Source: Desulfovibrio sp. (lineage in GTDB: Bacteria; Desulfobacterota; Desulfovibrionia; Desulfovibrionales; Desulfovibrionaceae). From it: a stretch of 64,000 bases of DNA. Under the pieces are notes generated by a model that saw only the letters and a program-made list of their open reading frames with translations, had not been told where the DNA came from and made no database searches. Shown piece by piece: positions 15,523-26,280 of this stretch. Location: assembly GCF_009712225.1 (NCBI RefSeq), contig NZ_WASP01000006.1, positions 581,263 through 645,262 on the forward strand, given 5' to 3'. The position numbers were made by a program, and so were the translations under genes. The first letter of the stretch is position 1. Every line of letters begins with the position of its first letter.

Positions 15523-15964
15523 TGGGGCCTCGAACTGTCTCGGTAGGAACACAGCGAAAATCAAGCTGCACAAGATGGTCCTGAATAATGTGCAGGTCTT
15601 CCCTGTCCTGGGCTGATAGCGCCACATGCGGCAGCACCTGCAGCTTGTCCGGGCCATAGTGCAGGTTGCCCATGTTCAGCACCGGCATGAGCACACCGGC
15701 ATCACAGGCCTGTCGCGCATCCTGGCAATTGGCAAAGAGCACAAAGCACTCGTCGCCACACGAATTCAGAGTGGCGCCCAGATCCTTAACAGTGATAAAA
15801 TGGGTCATAACCCTGTGCGGCACAGCCAGTTCAATAATCTGCTGCCGCATTATGTCGCCTGCAAGTTCGTCGTTGGCAACCACCAGATGTCGCGCCCCTG
15901 TGTAGGGTAACCAGGCTTCGATTACCTGGCCGTGAACCAGGCGATTGTCCACGCGAAACCACAT
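15506..15964 (-). CDS. Mannose-family PTS IIB component
   Basis: The 152-residue cytoplasmic protein begins MWFRVDNRLVHGQVIEAW, with the phosphorylated His in RLVHGQV (about residue 11). The fold resembles ManX-B/SorB-type IIB domains (VVANDELAGD, PVLNMGNLHYG). It would accept phosphate from IIA and pass it to sugar carried by IIC. The start ATG is 1 base after the IIA stop and the 3' end overlaps IIC, so IIA-IIB-IIC are translationally coupled. In Desulfovibrio-type bacteria this PTS branch is thought to be mainly regulatory because sugars are rarely used; that is background knowledge, not shown here. Confidence 0.88.
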   Translation of the reverse strand: MWFRVDNRLVHGQVIEAWLPYTGARHLVVANDELAGDIMRQQIIELAVPHRVMTHFITVKDLGATLNSCGDECFVLFANCQDARQACDAGVLMPVLNMGNLHYGPDKLQVLPHVALSAQDREDLHIIQDHLVQLDFRCVPTETVRGPNDQLF

Positions 15965-15965
15965 A

Positions 15966-16409
15966 CTAGCTATCGGCTTTGTCGCGAGCTTTGTTGCGCA
16001 GCATGCTGCCTGCAACCACAATACCCTTTGCGCCTGCCTCGCCAGCTATGCGGGCCAGCTCGCCCAGCTCTTTGTCGCGTGAGGTAAAAACCTTGAGCAA
16101 CATCGGCAGGTTAACGCCAGTAACAACCTCTACCTTGTGGGTTGCCAACAGCGAAAGGGCAATGTTGGTGGGCGTGCCGCCAAACATATCCGTAAGAATA
16201 ATAACGCCAGCGCCCTTGTCGAGCCGCTGGGTTGCGTCTGTAAGACGGCGAACGGTTTCTGATACCTCATGGGCAACATCAACGCTGATTGAGCTGCAAT
16301 CGCTCTGCTGCCCAAGAATAAATTCTGCGGTGCGCAGCATGGCCGTGCCGTAATCGGCATGCGAAACCAGAATAATTCCGACCTGGGTCTTCTTGTTTTC
16401 GTCCGTCAT
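15966..16409 (-). CDS. Mannose-family PTS IIA component
   Basis: The 147-residue protein has the EIIA-Man signature GIILVSHADYGTAML, with the phosphorylated His at about residue 17, and LTDMFGGTPTNIALSLL. It receives phosphate from HPr. I chose the ATG at 16407-16409 (MTDENKKTQ), which has GAGG upstream, rather than a TTG 15 bases earlier. It lies 33 bases downstream of rapZ and 1 base before IIB. Confidence 0.9.
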   Translation of the reverse strand: MTDENKKTQVGIILVSHADYGTAMLRTAEFILGQQSDCSSISVDVAHEVSETVRRLTDATQRLDKGAGVIILTDMFGGTPTNIALSLLATHKVEVVTGVNLPMLLKVFTSRDKELGELARIAGEAGAKGIVVAGSMLRNKARDKADS

Positions 16410-16442
16410 GACAACCTCACGCAACAGAACGTGCCAGCTTTT

Positions 16443-17393
16443 TTAGCCAAGTTCAAGATGCCGATGCTCCAGAAAAGCCGGATAATCCGCCTGGCGCAGG
16501 GCTTGCAAAATTTCTTCGGCCATGGCCACTGAACGGTGCCGCCCGCCCGTGCAGCCCACCGCCACCGTAATTCGGTAGCGGCCTTCGGCCTCCATGAGCG
16601 GTAGCATGAAAAACAGCAGATCTACGAGCTTGTCGCGAAAATCCCGCGCATGGGGCGAATTGAACACATAATCGGCAACGGCTTTGTCCTTGCCGCTCAG
16701 GGGACGCAGCTCATCCACAAAATACGGGTTGGCCAGAAAGCGCAAGTCAAAAACAAGGTCTGCCTCTCGCGGCACGCCATATTTGAAGCCAAACGAGATA
16801 ACATTGACCCGTATGGCCCGCAGCTTGCCCTTGTTGCCGCTCCAGCGCTTCTGAATGGCGCGGCGCAGGTCGTGTATGGAGAACCGCGAGGTATCAATGA
16901 CCAGATCGGCCATTTCGCGCAGGGGGCGCAGGCTGCTGCGCTCGGCCAGCAGGGCCGCCTCAAGCCCCATACCCCCGCGCTCCAGCGGATGCGGGCGACG
17001 GGTGGCGGCATAACGGCGGATCAGCTCTTGATTGTTTGCCTCAAGAAAAAGCAGCATGGGCCGAATGTTGTTGCCCGCGAGTACGCTGAGACATTCATTG
17101 ATGTCTTCCACAAAGTTGCTCTGGCGCAAATCCATGCCCAAAGCGATGCCCTTGAAATGGCTCATGGAGGGGCGCGACATCATGTCCACCATTTCCATAA
17201 CCAGACTTACGGGCAGACCATCGACCACAAAGTGGCCCATGTCTTCAAAAACCTTGAGTGCCGTACTTTTGCCCGCGCCAGAAAGGCCCGTCACAATGCA
17301 CACCTGCGCGGTTACACTGGCAAAAGACCCACCGGCAGAAGAATTTTCAGCCTGCGAAGAATCAGACGGCAACATCTGCGCGGAATCCTTCAT
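16443..17393 (-). CDS. rapZ: RapZ, RNase adapter / nucleotide-binding protein
   Basis: The 316-residue protein has Walker [10 protein letters not shown] near the N-terminus, [20 protein letters not shown] in the middle and the conserved C-terminal [16 protein letters not shown]. In enterobacteria RapZ controls glmS through small RNAs; in other bacteria it is a general nucleotide-binding regulator. It sits in the classic rpoN-hpf-rapZ-PTS block. The ATG at 17391-17393 (MKDSAQ) has AAGAGG upstream; an upstream start would add 18 poorly conserved residues. The usual ptsN gene between hpf and rapZ is absent. Confidence 0.92.
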   Translation of the reverse strand: MKDSAQMLPSDSSQAENSSAGGSFASVTAQVCIVTGLSGAGKSTALKVFEDMGHFVVDGLPVSLVMEMVDMMSRPSMSHFKGIALGMDLRQSNFVEDINECLSVLAGNNIRPMLLFLEANNQELIRRYAATRRPHPLERGGMGLEAALLAERSSLRPLREMADLVIDTSRFSIHDLRRAIQKRWSGNKGKLRAIRVNVISFGFKYGVPREADLVFDLRFLANPYFVDELRPLSGKDKAVADYVFNSPHARDFRDKLVDLLFFMLPLMEAEGRYRITVAVGCTGGRHRSVAMAEEILQALRQADYPAFLEHRHLELG

Positions 17394-17525
17394 GACATTC
17401 GCCTCTTGAGGGGCAGCTTGCTGTTTGTAGCAGGCGTTGAGGGCCACATGCTTCTGACGGACGTGACCAATCCGGGCCGCCCAGATGGGTGCTTTGCTCG
17501 GAAACCGGCAGGGAGCGCTTGAGAA

Positions 17526-17551
17526 GGGGCGAGCCGCTTTCGGCCCGCCCC
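17526..17551 (-). terminator. Stem-loop between hpf and rapZ, possible attenuator
   Basis: GGGGCGAGCC (17526-17535) pairs with GGCCCGCCCC (17542-17551) with one mismatch. On the minus strand it is followed only by TTCTC, so it may reduce rather than end transcription into rapZ. Confidence 0.45.
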
Positions 17552-17565
17552 AGCATTATGAGCGT

Positions 17566-18105
17566 TTACAACACGGGGTCAATGAGGGCGTAGCCGTTTA
17601 CCTTGGTGCGGTACACCACATTGATGCGGTTGTTCTCTGCATTAAAGAACACAAGAAACTCGCTGCCAATGGAATCAAGCTGCATGAGCGCTTCATCCAG
17701 ATGCAGGGGCTTGGTGGCGAGGCGGTCTGTGCCGTCCACGGGCTGCTGCAGGTCTGCATCGGCATCGAGGTTGTAGGTGAACACGTCCACATCGGTATTG
17801 CGGGCGTGACGCCGCTGGGCCTTTACGCGGGCCACCTGGCGCTTGATCTGCGATTCCACCTTGTCTGTAACAAGGTCAATGGCGGCATACATGTCCGAAG
17901 TCTGTTCCGTGGCATTGATGTGCAGCCCTTCACCGGTAACGGTCACTTCGCAACGATGGCGAAACTTGTCGACGGTAAGCACAACTGCCACTTCCAGGCC
18001 AGAGGCCTTGCCAAAAAACCGTCCCAGCTTTTCCATGCGGCGACGGGCATACTTCTTCAGGTGTTCGGAGGCTTCAAAGTTCTTGAATGCAAATGAGATG
18101 TTCAT
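17566..18105 (-). CDS. hpf: Long-form ribosome hibernation promoting factor HPF
   Basis: The 179-residue protein has an N-terminal RaiA/YfiA domain (MNISFAFKNFEASEHLKKYA; residues about 1-100) and a C-terminal dimerisation domain (PLHLDEALMQLDSIGSEFLV, then INVVYRTKVNGYALIDP). The long form brings two 70S ribosomes together into 100S particles in starvation. AGGAGG precedes the ATG at 18103-18105. It lies 36 bases downstream of rpoN, the common arrangement. Confidence 0.95.
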   Translation of the reverse strand: MNISFAFKNFEASEHLKKYARRRMEKLGRFFGKASGLEVAVVLTVDKFRHRCEVTVTGEGLHINATEQTSDMYAAIDLVTDKVESQIKRQVARVKAQRRHARNTDVDVFTYNLDADADLQQPVDGTDRLATKPLHLDEALMQLDSIGSEFLVFFNAENNRINVVYRTKVNGYALIDPVL

Positions 18106-18141
18106 AAGGTCCTCCTAAAGTATTTGGCCACTAGACGTGAA

Positions 18142-19569
18142 TCAGAAATGCTCCTTGCGGCGTGATGACGAGGGAATATCAAGCGCCGTGCGGTATTTGG
18201 CAACCGTACGCCGCGCAATATTGACCTTGAGACGCTCCTTGAGCATTTCGCCGATACGCTCATCGCTGAGAGGAGACCGGGTGTCCTCTTCAGAGATGAA
18301 TTTCTTTATCAGAGCCTTGACGCTTTCCGAGCCAACCTGGCTACCGTCGTCAAGCTCAAGCCCACTGTTAAAGAAAAACTTCAGCTCAAAGATGCCGTGC
18401 GGCGTGGCCACATACTTGTTGGTAGTAATGCGGCTGACCGTTGATTCATGCATGCTGATATCGTCGGCAATGTCCTTGAGAATAAGCGGCGCAAGCTTGG
18501 TAACGCCGTCTTCAAAAAATGGCTGCTGGTGGCGCACAATGCTTTCCATAACCTTGTAAAGCGTGCGCTGGCGCTGGTACAGGCTTTTAATGAGCCAGGA
18601 TGCCGAACGGATCTTTTCCGCACAGTAGTCCTTTTCCTGCTCAGAGTTGCCAATATTCATCTGGCTCATGGCCGAAAGCTGCAACTGGGGCAGGCCATCG
18701 TCGTTGAGCAGAATCACAAATTCGTCGCCCATCTTGTACACGAATACGTCGGGGCTCACGTAGGTGGGCTCGCCGCCGCCAAAGCTGGCACCGGGCAATG
18801 GGTCAAGGCTCTGGATGATATCCAGATATTCCTTGAGCTCTTCCATATCGAGCTTGAACTTGCGCAGCAGGGGCTTGTAGCGCTTGGCCTCAAGGTCTTC
18901 AAGGTGCGATTCTACCAGCTCCACAAGGATGGGATCACGGGCGTAGTTAAGACTCTTGATCTGCACCATCAGGCATTCGCGGGCATCGCGCGCAGCAACG
19001 CCCACCGGGTCGAACATCTGCACCTTTTCAAGTACAGGCAGTACTTCCTCTGGGGCGACATTGGCCATTTCGGCCACTTCTTCAATGCTGGCCTGCAAAT
19101 ATCCGGCAGACGAAAGGTTGCCGATAATGACCTCGCCAATGCCCTTCTGCTCTTCTGTCAGCGAAGAAAGGCGCAACTGCCACAGCAGATGGCCGTCAAG
19201 GGTGGGCTTGGCCGCGTAGCGGGCTTCGAGAGGCGAAATTTCTTCGGCAAGTTCAAATTCGCGCGACTGCGAAAGGCGGGGCGTGCTGGCAAACTCACCG
19301 AGATAATCTTCCCAGTCAGCGTCCTTTGCCAGTTCCTTGTCATACACGTCCTCCTTGACGGATTCGCGGCTTTCTTCGTGCTGCTCACCCGCCGAGGCGT
19401 CGTCGGCCAGGGAAGATTCTTCAAGAAAAGGGTTTTCAAGCAGCTCCTGCTGCACAGTTTCCAGAAGTTCCACGCGCGAGAGCTGCAGCAGCTTGATTGC
19501 CTGCTGCAATTGCGGGGTCATTACTAGTTGCTGTGTCAGCTTCAGTTGCTGCCGTAGTTCCAGTGCCAT
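18142..19569 (-). CDS. rpoN: RNA polymerase sigma-54 factor RpoN
   Basis: The 475-residue protein has the Gln-rich region I (LRQQLKLTQQLVMTPQLQQA), an acidic region II, a core-binding domain and a C-terminal helix-turn-helix. The RpoN box ARRTVAKYR recognises the -24 promoter element. It directs transcription that depends on AAA+ activators, such as the one at 56510-58486 in this window. It is the first gene of the leftward block with hpf, rapZ and PTS genes. A sigma-54-like site lies just upstream (19618-19633), hinting at self-control. Confidence 0.97.
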   Translation of the reverse strand: MALELRQQLKLTQQLVMTPQLQQAIKLLQLSRVELLETVQQELLENPFLEESSLADDASAGEQHEESRESVKEDVYDKELAKDADWEDYLGEFASTPRLSQSREFELAEEISPLEARYAAKPTLDGHLLWQLRLSSLTEEQKGIGEVIIGNLSSAGYLQASIEEVAEMANVAPEEVLPVLEKVQMFDPVGVAARDARECLMVQIKSLNYARDPILVELVESHLEDLEAKRYKPLLRKFKLDMEELKEYLDIIQSLDPLPGASFGGGEPTYVSPDVFVYKMGDEFVILLNDDGLPQLQLSAMSQMNIGNSEQEKDYCAEKIRSASWLIKSLYQRQRTLYKVMESIVRHQQPFFEDGVTKLAPLILKDIADDISMHESTVSRITTNKYVATPHGIFELKFFFNSGLELDDGSQVGSESVKALIKKFISEEDTRSPLSDERIGEMLKERLKVNIARRTVAKYRTALDIPSSSRRKEHF

Positions 19570-19617
19570 GTGTACTCTTTTGCCTTAGCTTGCCATAGGG
19601 CTATAGAATTATCTGTT

Positions 19618-19633
19618 TACAAGTACTGTGCCA
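19618..19633 (-). promoter_or_regulatory. Sigma-54-like promoter upstream of rpoN
   Basis: The minus strand reads TGGCACAGTACTTGTA against consensus TGGCACG-N4-TTGCW: a perfect -24 part but T for C in the -12 part. It would start transcription about 40 bases before the rpoN ATG. Confidence 0.4.
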
Positions 19634-19770
19634 TAGTTGCAAAAATTATGCAATAGCTGCCGGTTGCAAACTCAGGTTCATAACGCAAGACCCACTGAAG
19701 CCCACGACTGGCCCGCAAAATCGGGCTGTTGCGCGGTTTTTATGGCATAGCCAAAACCAGAGCCCAAACA

Positions 19771-19802
19771 AAAAAGGGGAAGGCAAAAGCCCTCCCCTTT
19801 TT
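19771..19802 (-). terminator. Rho-independent terminator of pyrG
   Basis: GGGGAAGGC, an AAAA loop and GCCCTCCCC form a stem with one mismatch, flanked by A-runs on the left and T-runs on the right. It lies about 100 bases past the leftward pyrG stop. Confidence 0.75.
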
Positions 19803-19901
19803 GCGCGATTTTGCGATACCCAAGCATGGTAAAAAACCGTAAACCGGCAACCCTTGGGGCTGCATCACACTATTTGTTTGCACCCACGGGCTGCAAACAA
19901 A

Positions 19902-21593
<1,692 letters not shown>

Positions 21594-21754
21594 TTAACCC
21601 AAATTGAATTTTTTGGCTAGCATTGACTAAGTAAAACAAGCTAAGTAATGTGTTATTCCCTTTTCAGCGTGCGCGCCCCTTTGGGCGGCCCAGTCATCAT
21701 TGGCGCAACACACGCCAGATGCGGGACAGCCGGGTTTTTCCAGGCAAAAGCACG

Positions 21755-21780
21755 TCCGGCCAAGTGTATGCCTGGCCGGA
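21755..21780 (+). other. Stem-loop in the purQ leader
   Basis: TCCGGCCA (21755-21762) pairs perfectly with TGGCCGGA (21773-21780) across a 10-base loop, about 20 bases before the AAGGAGG of purQ. No U-tract follows. It could affect translation or RNA stability. Confidence 0.35.
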
Positions 21781-21816
21781 AATATACGCGTTGCAAGCCA
21801 AGGAGGCTTCCCCCGC

Positions 21817-22626
21817 ATGGGTACGGTCAACACATTGGTCATCACCGGCTACGGCACAAACTCTCACATGGAAACCGCCCACACGGCCCGTCTGGCTGGT
21901 GCCGACAAGGCTGACGTGGTGCATTTTTCCGATCTGGTGGCGGCCAAGGTTCGTCTTGCCGACTATCACTTTCTGATTTTTCCCGGCGGGTTTCTGGATG
22001 GCGACGATCTCGGCGCGGCCCAGGCTGCGGCCATGCGCTGGCGTTACCTTAAAGATGACGCGGGCGCGGCCCTGTTGCAGAGCTTGCGCGAGTTTTTGGA
22101 TGAGGGCAAGCTGATTCTGGGCATCTGCAACGGTTTTCAGCTGCTCGTAAAGCTGGGCGTGCTGCCCGCCCTTGGCGGCCAGCGCTTTGAACGCCAGGTT
22201 TCGCTGGGCAACAACGATTCCGCCCGGTTTGAAGACCGCTGGGTGCACCTGTTGCCCAACGCTTCCAGCCCTTGCGTGTTCACCAAAAACCTGCCCCTGC
22301 TTTCCATGCCCGTGCGCCATGGCGAAGGCAAGCTGGTTGCCCGCGACGAAGACACCCTGCGCCGCCTTGAGGCTGAAAACCTCATTGCCCTGCAGTATGC
22401 TGATCCGTCCACTGGCAAGCCCACGCTGGAATATCCGCTGAACCCCAACGGCTCCACCCTTGCCATTGCTGGCCTCACCGACCCCACGGGCCGGGTGCTT
22501 GGCCTTATGCCCCACCCGGAAGCCTTTCACCACGTTACCAACCACCCCGGCTGGACACGCGGCGAACTGGATGCACCGGGCACGCTTATTTTTGTTAATG
22601 CCGTGCGCTACCTGCGCGGGCAATAA
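21817..22626 (+). CDS. purQ: Phosphoribosylformylglycinamidine synthase, glutaminase subunit
   Basis: The 269-residue class-I glutamine amidotransferase domain protein has the nucleophile Cys in ILGICNGFQLLVKLG and catalytic His/Glu in GLMPHPEAFHH. It supplies ammonia to PurL in step 4 of purine synthesis. The ATG at 21817 follows a strong AAGGAGG; upstream codons in frame are not conserved-looking. It stands alone, followed by a strong terminator at 22717. It resembles the longer PurQ type rather than the short form that needs PurS. Confidence 0.88.
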   Translation: MGTVNTLVITGYGTNSHMETAHTARLAGADKADVVHFSDLVAAKVRLADYHFLIFPGGFLDGDDLGAAQAAAMRWRYLKDDAGAALLQSLREFLDEGKLILGICNGFQLLVKLGVLPALGGQRFERQVSLGNNDSARFEDRWVHLLPNASSPCVFTKNLPLLSMPVRHGEGKLVARDEDTLRRLEAENLIALQYADPSTGKPTLEYPLNPNGSTLAIAGLTDPTGRVLGLMPHPEAFHHVTNHPGWTRGELDAPGTLIFVNAVRYLRGQ

Positions 22627-22716
22627 GGTTTATCGGTGTAGCAGCGGGTTTGCGTCGGGGCAATCTCCCCCACCAGACCGCCTTTGCATCAGTATGACCG
22701 CTTCGAAGACATCTCT

Positions 22717-22745
22717 GGGGAGGTTTTACGAAACCTCCCCTTTTT
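22717..22745 (+). terminator. Rho-independent terminator of purQ
   Basis: GGGGAGGTTT, loop TACG and AAACCTCCCC form a perfect 10-bp stem, followed directly by five T residues. Confidence 0.92.
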
Positions 22746-22792
22746 CTTTGATGCCGGCGGGTTGTGACACTGTGGCTTCTTTGCCAATTATA

Positions 22793-22821
22793 TTGACAAA
22801 GGCTTGGTGGTTGGATAGATT
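22793..22821 (+). promoter_or_regulatory. Sigma-70 promoter for the Nif3-like/zinc-ribbon operon
   Basis: TTGACA (22793-22798), a 17-base spacer and TAGATT (22816-22821) make a near-consensus promoter. It lies about 170 bases upstream of the Nif3-like start and just after the purQ terminator. The 22627-22991 gap holds only this and the terminator. Confidence 0.7.
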
Positions 22822-22991
22822 GTCTGACTCCAAAGAGCAATTTATCTTTTTGGTTTTTCGCGCGCGCACGCGTCAGACAAGGTGCGAAACAACATTGCCA
22901 CAACACGTTGCACACTTTTTTACGCCGTATTTCACGAGGCGCTTTCTCTGCTACTGCAAGAAAGTGCCTTTTTTTATGGTGGGTGATATCT

Positions 22992-23783
22992 ATGCAACCT
23001 ATTGAAATTATTAAGGCGATAGAAGAAACCGCGCCTCTGGCCGCCGCTGCCGCGTGGGATGTTTCGGGCCTGCAGGTAGCTGCGCACAGGCAAAATGTTA
23101 CAAAACTTGCCGTGTGCCTCGACCCAACGCCAGCCTCTGTTGGGGCTGCGCTGGAACAGGGCGCGCAGTTTGTTTTGAGCCATCACCCGTTGCTGCTCAA
23201 GGCCGTGCTGCCCATCCGGCTTGACGATTATCACGCGGTGCTGCGCCTGCTGTTTCAGGCCGATGTGCCGCTATACGCAGCGCACACCTCGCTTGACGTC
23301 AACGCCTACGGCCCAGCGGGCTGGCTGGCGCGCACGCTTGAGCTGGGCAACCTTACTGTTCTGGAGCCGGTGACCCCGGCAACGGGCGATACGCTGCCGC
23401 TGGGCTTTGGCCTTGCGGGCGACCTGCCGCAACCCATGACCGTGCGGCAGATTGCGGGCATCATTGCCAGCAACGCCCCCCTTTCCACAGCCACGGTGAG
23501 CGGCCCCGAGCCGCAGACCGTTACGCGCGTGGGCTACTGCACGGGTTCGGGTTCATCGCTGCTTGATGCGGCGCAGGCTGCCGGAGCGCAGCTTTTCATA
23601 ACCGGCGATGTCAAATACCACACGGCCCTTGCTGCAGAAATCTGCCTTCTGGATGTGGGGCACCACAGTCTTGAAGAAGAAATGATGCTACGCATGAGCC
23701 GGTTGCTGCAACAGCGACTGCACGACGTGGAAGTGTTCTTTGTGCCTTCTGCCTCTCCGTTCCGCACTGTTGCCCTATCATGA
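22992..23783 (+). CDS. Nif3-like dinuclear metal centre protein
   Basis: The 263-residue protein has the Nif3/DUF34 pattern: WDVSGLQVAAHR near the start, metal-ligand stretches FVLSHHPLLLK and AAHTSLDVNAYGPAGWLA, and the C-terminal ITGDVKYHTALAAEICLLDVGHHSLE. The family forms rings with two metal ions per subunit and may act as a metal-dependent hydrolase or cyclohydrolase-like enzyme; its role is not settled. The gene is paired with a zinc-ribbon protein, as in many proteobacteria. The start ATG at 22992 (MQPIEIIK) matches the family N-terminus. Confidence 0.9.
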   Translation: MQPIEIIKAIEETAPLAAAAAWDVSGLQVAAHRQNVTKLAVCLDPTPASVGAALEQGAQFVLSHHPLLLKAVLPIRLDDYHAVLRLLFQADVPLYAAHTSLDVNAYGPAGWLARTLELGNLTVLEPVTPATGDTLPLGFGLAGDLPQPMTVRQIAGIIASNAPLSTATVSGPEPQTVTRVGYCTGSGSSLLDAAQAAGAQLFITGDVKYHTALAAEICLLDVGHHSLEEEMMLRMSRLLQQRLHDVEVFFVPSASPFRTVALS

Positions 23784-23802
23784 TTTTATCAGGAGGACTC
23801 TC

Positions 23803-24579
23803 ATGAGCAATGCCGTATATTTTGACCAGATCAAGCAGCTGGTCGAGCTGCAAAAGGTCGATGATGCCATTCACGCCGTCAAGCAGGACCTGAGCCGCGC
23901 TCCCAGCGAACTTGATTCGCTTGAACAGCGTTTTGCCGCCATTGAAACCCAGCGCAACTATATTCTCGAGAAGCTCTCGCACCTGCAGGACCAGCAGAAG
24001 CGCCTTTCGCTCGAAATCGACGACGATTCCGCGCGCATCAAAAAGAGCAAGAACAAGCTCATGCAGGTGGGCAACCAGCGCGAATACCACGCCATGATGC
24101 GCGAAATGGACAGTATGGAAAAAGTCAACCGCTCGCGTGAAGAAGAAAAAATGACTCTTCTCGAAGAGCTGCAATACCAGAACGACGCTCTGGCTGAGAT
24201 CGACCTGACCTACACCGCCATCAAGGCCGAGCTTGAAGTCAAGCGCGACGGCCTTGAAGAAAAGCTGCAAAAGGGCAACGCCGCCCTTGAAGTACTGAAC
24301 GAAAAGCGCGACGCAGCCAGCAAGAATATTCCCCAGCCCGTGTTCATGCGCTACGAATTCATCCGCAGGCGTCTTGAGCACCCCGTCATCGTTGGCGTCA
24401 AGGAAGGCATCTGCTCTGGCTGCCACATTTCCGTGCCGCCGCAGTCCTTTATCGAGCTGCAGCGTGGCCAGCAGATTCTGAGCTGCCCCAACTGCCAGCG
24501 CCTTATCTTCTGGTGCGAGCACTTCTCTATGGAAGAAGCCGCTCCCGCGCCCCAGAAGCCGGTGACCCTCGTCGATTAA
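23803..24579 (+). CDS. Zinc-ribbon, coiled-coil protein (CdsZ-like)
   Basis: The 258-residue protein is mostly a long antiparallel coiled coil (about residues 10-175; for example EQRFAAIETQRNYILEKLSH). It ends in a C4 zinc ribbon, CSGCH and CPNC (about 205-235). Family members are encoded beside Nif3-like genes and are variously described as regulatory or nucleic-acid-binding; the exact role is unclear. AGGAGG lies 9 bases upstream of the ATG at 23803. It is probably co-transcribed with the Nif3-like gene 19 bases upstream. Confidence 0.85.
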   Translation: MSNAVYFDQIKQLVELQKVDDAIHAVKQDLSRAPSELDSLEQRFAAIETQRNYILEKLSHLQDQQKRLSLEIDDDSARIKKSKNKLMQVGNQREYHAMMREMDSMEKVNRSREEEKMTLLEELQYQNDALAEIDLTYTAIKAELEVKRDGLEEKLQKGNAALEVLNEKRDAASKNIPQPVFMRYEFIRRRLEHPVIVGVKEGICSGCHISVPPQSFIELQRGQQILSCPNCQRLIFWCEHFSMEEAAPAPQKPVTLVD

Positions 24580-24586
24580 TACGATT

Positions 24587-24625
24587 TTCTCCGGCAGGGC
24601 ATGCACCGCCATCCCTGCCGGAGAA
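24587..24625. repeat. 13-bp inverted repeat between the zinc-ribbon gene and rnpB
   Basis: TTCTCCGGCAGGG (24587-24599) and CCCTGCCGGAGAA (24613-24625) pair perfectly with a 13-base loop. No T-run follows on either strand, so it may protect the mRNA 3' end or act as a weak terminator. Confidence 0.5.
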
Positions 24626-24636
24626 CAGATACAACA

Positions 24637-25003
24637 GGTGGGAGTCGGACAGACCGTCGCTGCGGGCCGCAAGGCCCGGGGAGGAAAGTCCGGGCTCCAC
24701 AGGGCAGAACGCTGGGTAACACCCAGGAGGGGCGACCCTCGGACAGCGCCACAGAAAGCAAACCGCCCCGCCTCGTGCGGGGTAAGGGTGAAACGGTGGG
24801 GTAAGAGCCCACCAGATGCCGCGGTGACGCGGCATGCTCGGCATACCCCGTTTGGAGCAAGACCAAATAGGGAAGGTGGTCGGCCCGGCCATTGCCTTCC
24901 GGGTAGGTTGCTTGAGGGTACGGGTAACCGTGCCCCTAGAGGAATGACGGTCTGGTGCGGGCAACCGCATGACAGAACCCGGCTTATCGTCCGACTCCCA
25001 TTT
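24637..25003 (+). ncRNA. rnpB: RNase P RNA, bacterial class A
   Basis: The conserved 5' core GAGGAAAGTCCGGGCTCC and the 3' core with AGAGGAATGACGG and ACAGAACCCGGCTTATCG are both present. The outer helix P1 forms between GGGAGTCGGAC near 24640 and GTCCGACTCCC near 24989. It is the catalytic RNA that matures tRNA 5' ends. The exact ends are estimated from P1. It lies between the zinc-ribbon gene and ispDF. Confidence 0.96.
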
Positions 25004-25020
25004 GTTGATAAGGTATTTAC

Positions 25021-26232
25021 ATGGCAGAAAGTTCCGGCATTTCGCCCCAAGCGGCAAAACCCTGGGCGCTCGTTCTGGCCGCTGGGCAGGGCAACCGTAT
25101 GGCAGCATCTACCGGCGGCACGGCCAAACAGTTTTTGCCATGGCGCGGTGTGCCTCTTTTCTGGCATACAGCCCGTGCCATGAGCCGCAGCGCATGTGTT
25201 GCCGGCATCGTTTTTGTTTTTCCCGCCAGCCAGATTGAAGAGGCCAGCGAACTGCTGGCCGACCTGCAAAAGCACGACGATCTCGGCCTGCCCTGGGTTA
25301 TTGCCTGTGGCGGTGCCCTGCGCCAGGATTCCGTGCGCCTTGGGCTCGCGGCCCTACCCGTGCGCCCCACAAGCGTGCTTGTGCACGATGCAGCCCGTCC
25401 TTTTCTTTCCCCTGCGCTGGTACGCAGTGTGTGCCATGAGCTAGCTCAGGGCGCGGCTGGCGTCATACCCGCAATTTCCGTCACAGACACCATCAAGACT
25501 GTTGCAAATGGCCGCGTCACCGCCACCCTTCCACGTGACGGGCTTGCTGCGGTGCAGACCCCGCAGGGCTTTCAGCTCCAGACCCTGCTGGACGCCCACG
25601 CCCACGCGCTTGAGGCCGGGCTTGCCGTGACCGACGATGCCTCCCTGCTTGAGGCTCTGGGTTTTGAGGTGCGCGTCATACAAGGCGAGGCCGCCAACGT
25701 GAAAATTACCCGTCCTGAAGATCTCGATCTGCTGCGTGACGAAGCGCCGCTTCCTTCCATACGCACCGGCATGGGCTATGATGTGCACCGCTACGGCCAG
25801 GGCCGCCCCATGCGCCTTGGCGGCGTGAGCATTCCCAACGCGCCGGAAATTCTGGCCCATTCGGACGGCGACGTGCTGCTGCACGCCCTTTCCGACGCTC
25901 TGCTGGGCTGCGCATGCCTTGGCGATATCGGTCAGCATTTTTCAGATAAAGACGCACGTTTTGAGGGCATATCTTCCGCCATTCTGCTGCACCAGGTTCT
26001 GGACATGGTGCGCGAGGCGGGTTGCACGCCCTGTCATGTGGACATGACCATTGTGGCGCAGGTTCCCAAGCTGGCGCCCTACCGCGAAGAAATCAGAAAG
26101 AACGTCGCTCGGCTCATGGGGTTGCCCGCATCAAGCGTGAATCTCAAGGCTACCACAGAGGAACACCTGGGCTTCACAGGCCGTTCCGAAGGCATCAAGG
26201 CATACGCAGTTGTGACCGCGCGGGGGCGCTGA
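25021..26232 (+). CDS. ispDF: Bifunctional IspD/IspF isoprenoid enzyme
   Basis: The 403-residue fusion has an N-terminal domain (about residues 10-235) that is MEP cytidylyltransferase: VLAAGQGNRMAAS nucleotide loop, VLVHDAARPFLSP and VTDDASLLEALG. The C-terminal domain (about 245-403) is MECDP synthase: GMGYDVHRYGQGRPMRLGG with Asp/His zinc ligands, HSDGDVLLHALSDALLG and KATTEEHLGFTGRSEG. The fusion carries out two non-consecutive steps of the non-mevalonate pathway and is common in alpha-, delta- and epsilonproteobacteria. Both active sites look intact. Confidence 0.95.
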   Translation: MAESSGISPQAAKPWALVLAAGQGNRMAASTGGTAKQFLPWRGVPLFWHTARAMSRSACVAGIVFVFPASQIEEASELLADLQKHDDLGLPWVIACGGALRQDSVRLGLAALPVRPTSVLVHDAARPFLSPALVRSVCHELAQGAAGVIPAISVTDTIKTVANGRVTATLPRDGLAAVQTPQGFQLQTLLDAHAHALEAGLAVTDDASLLEALGFEVRVIQGEAANVKITRPEDLDLLRDEAPLPSIRTGMGYDVHRYGQGRPMRLGGVSIPNAPEILAHSDGDVLLHALSDALLGCACLGDIGQHFSDKDARFEGISSAILLHQVLDMVREAGCTPCHVDMTIVAQVPKLAPYREEIRKNVARLMGLPASSVNLKATTEEHLGFTGRSEGIKAYAVVTARGR

Positions 26233-26280
26233 TCTGCTCCGCCTCCCCTGCCATAACGTATCGACCACACAAGGAAGGAC

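Noticed and set aside
24587..24625. Rho-independent terminator after the zinc-ribbon gene
   Set aside because: The stem is perfect but no T-run follows on either strand, so it is recorded as an inverted repeat only.
23611..25275. Minus-strand open frame of 554 codons across the zinc-ribbon gene, rnpB and ispDF
   Set aside because: It runs through the structured RNase P RNA and two recognised genes on the other strand.
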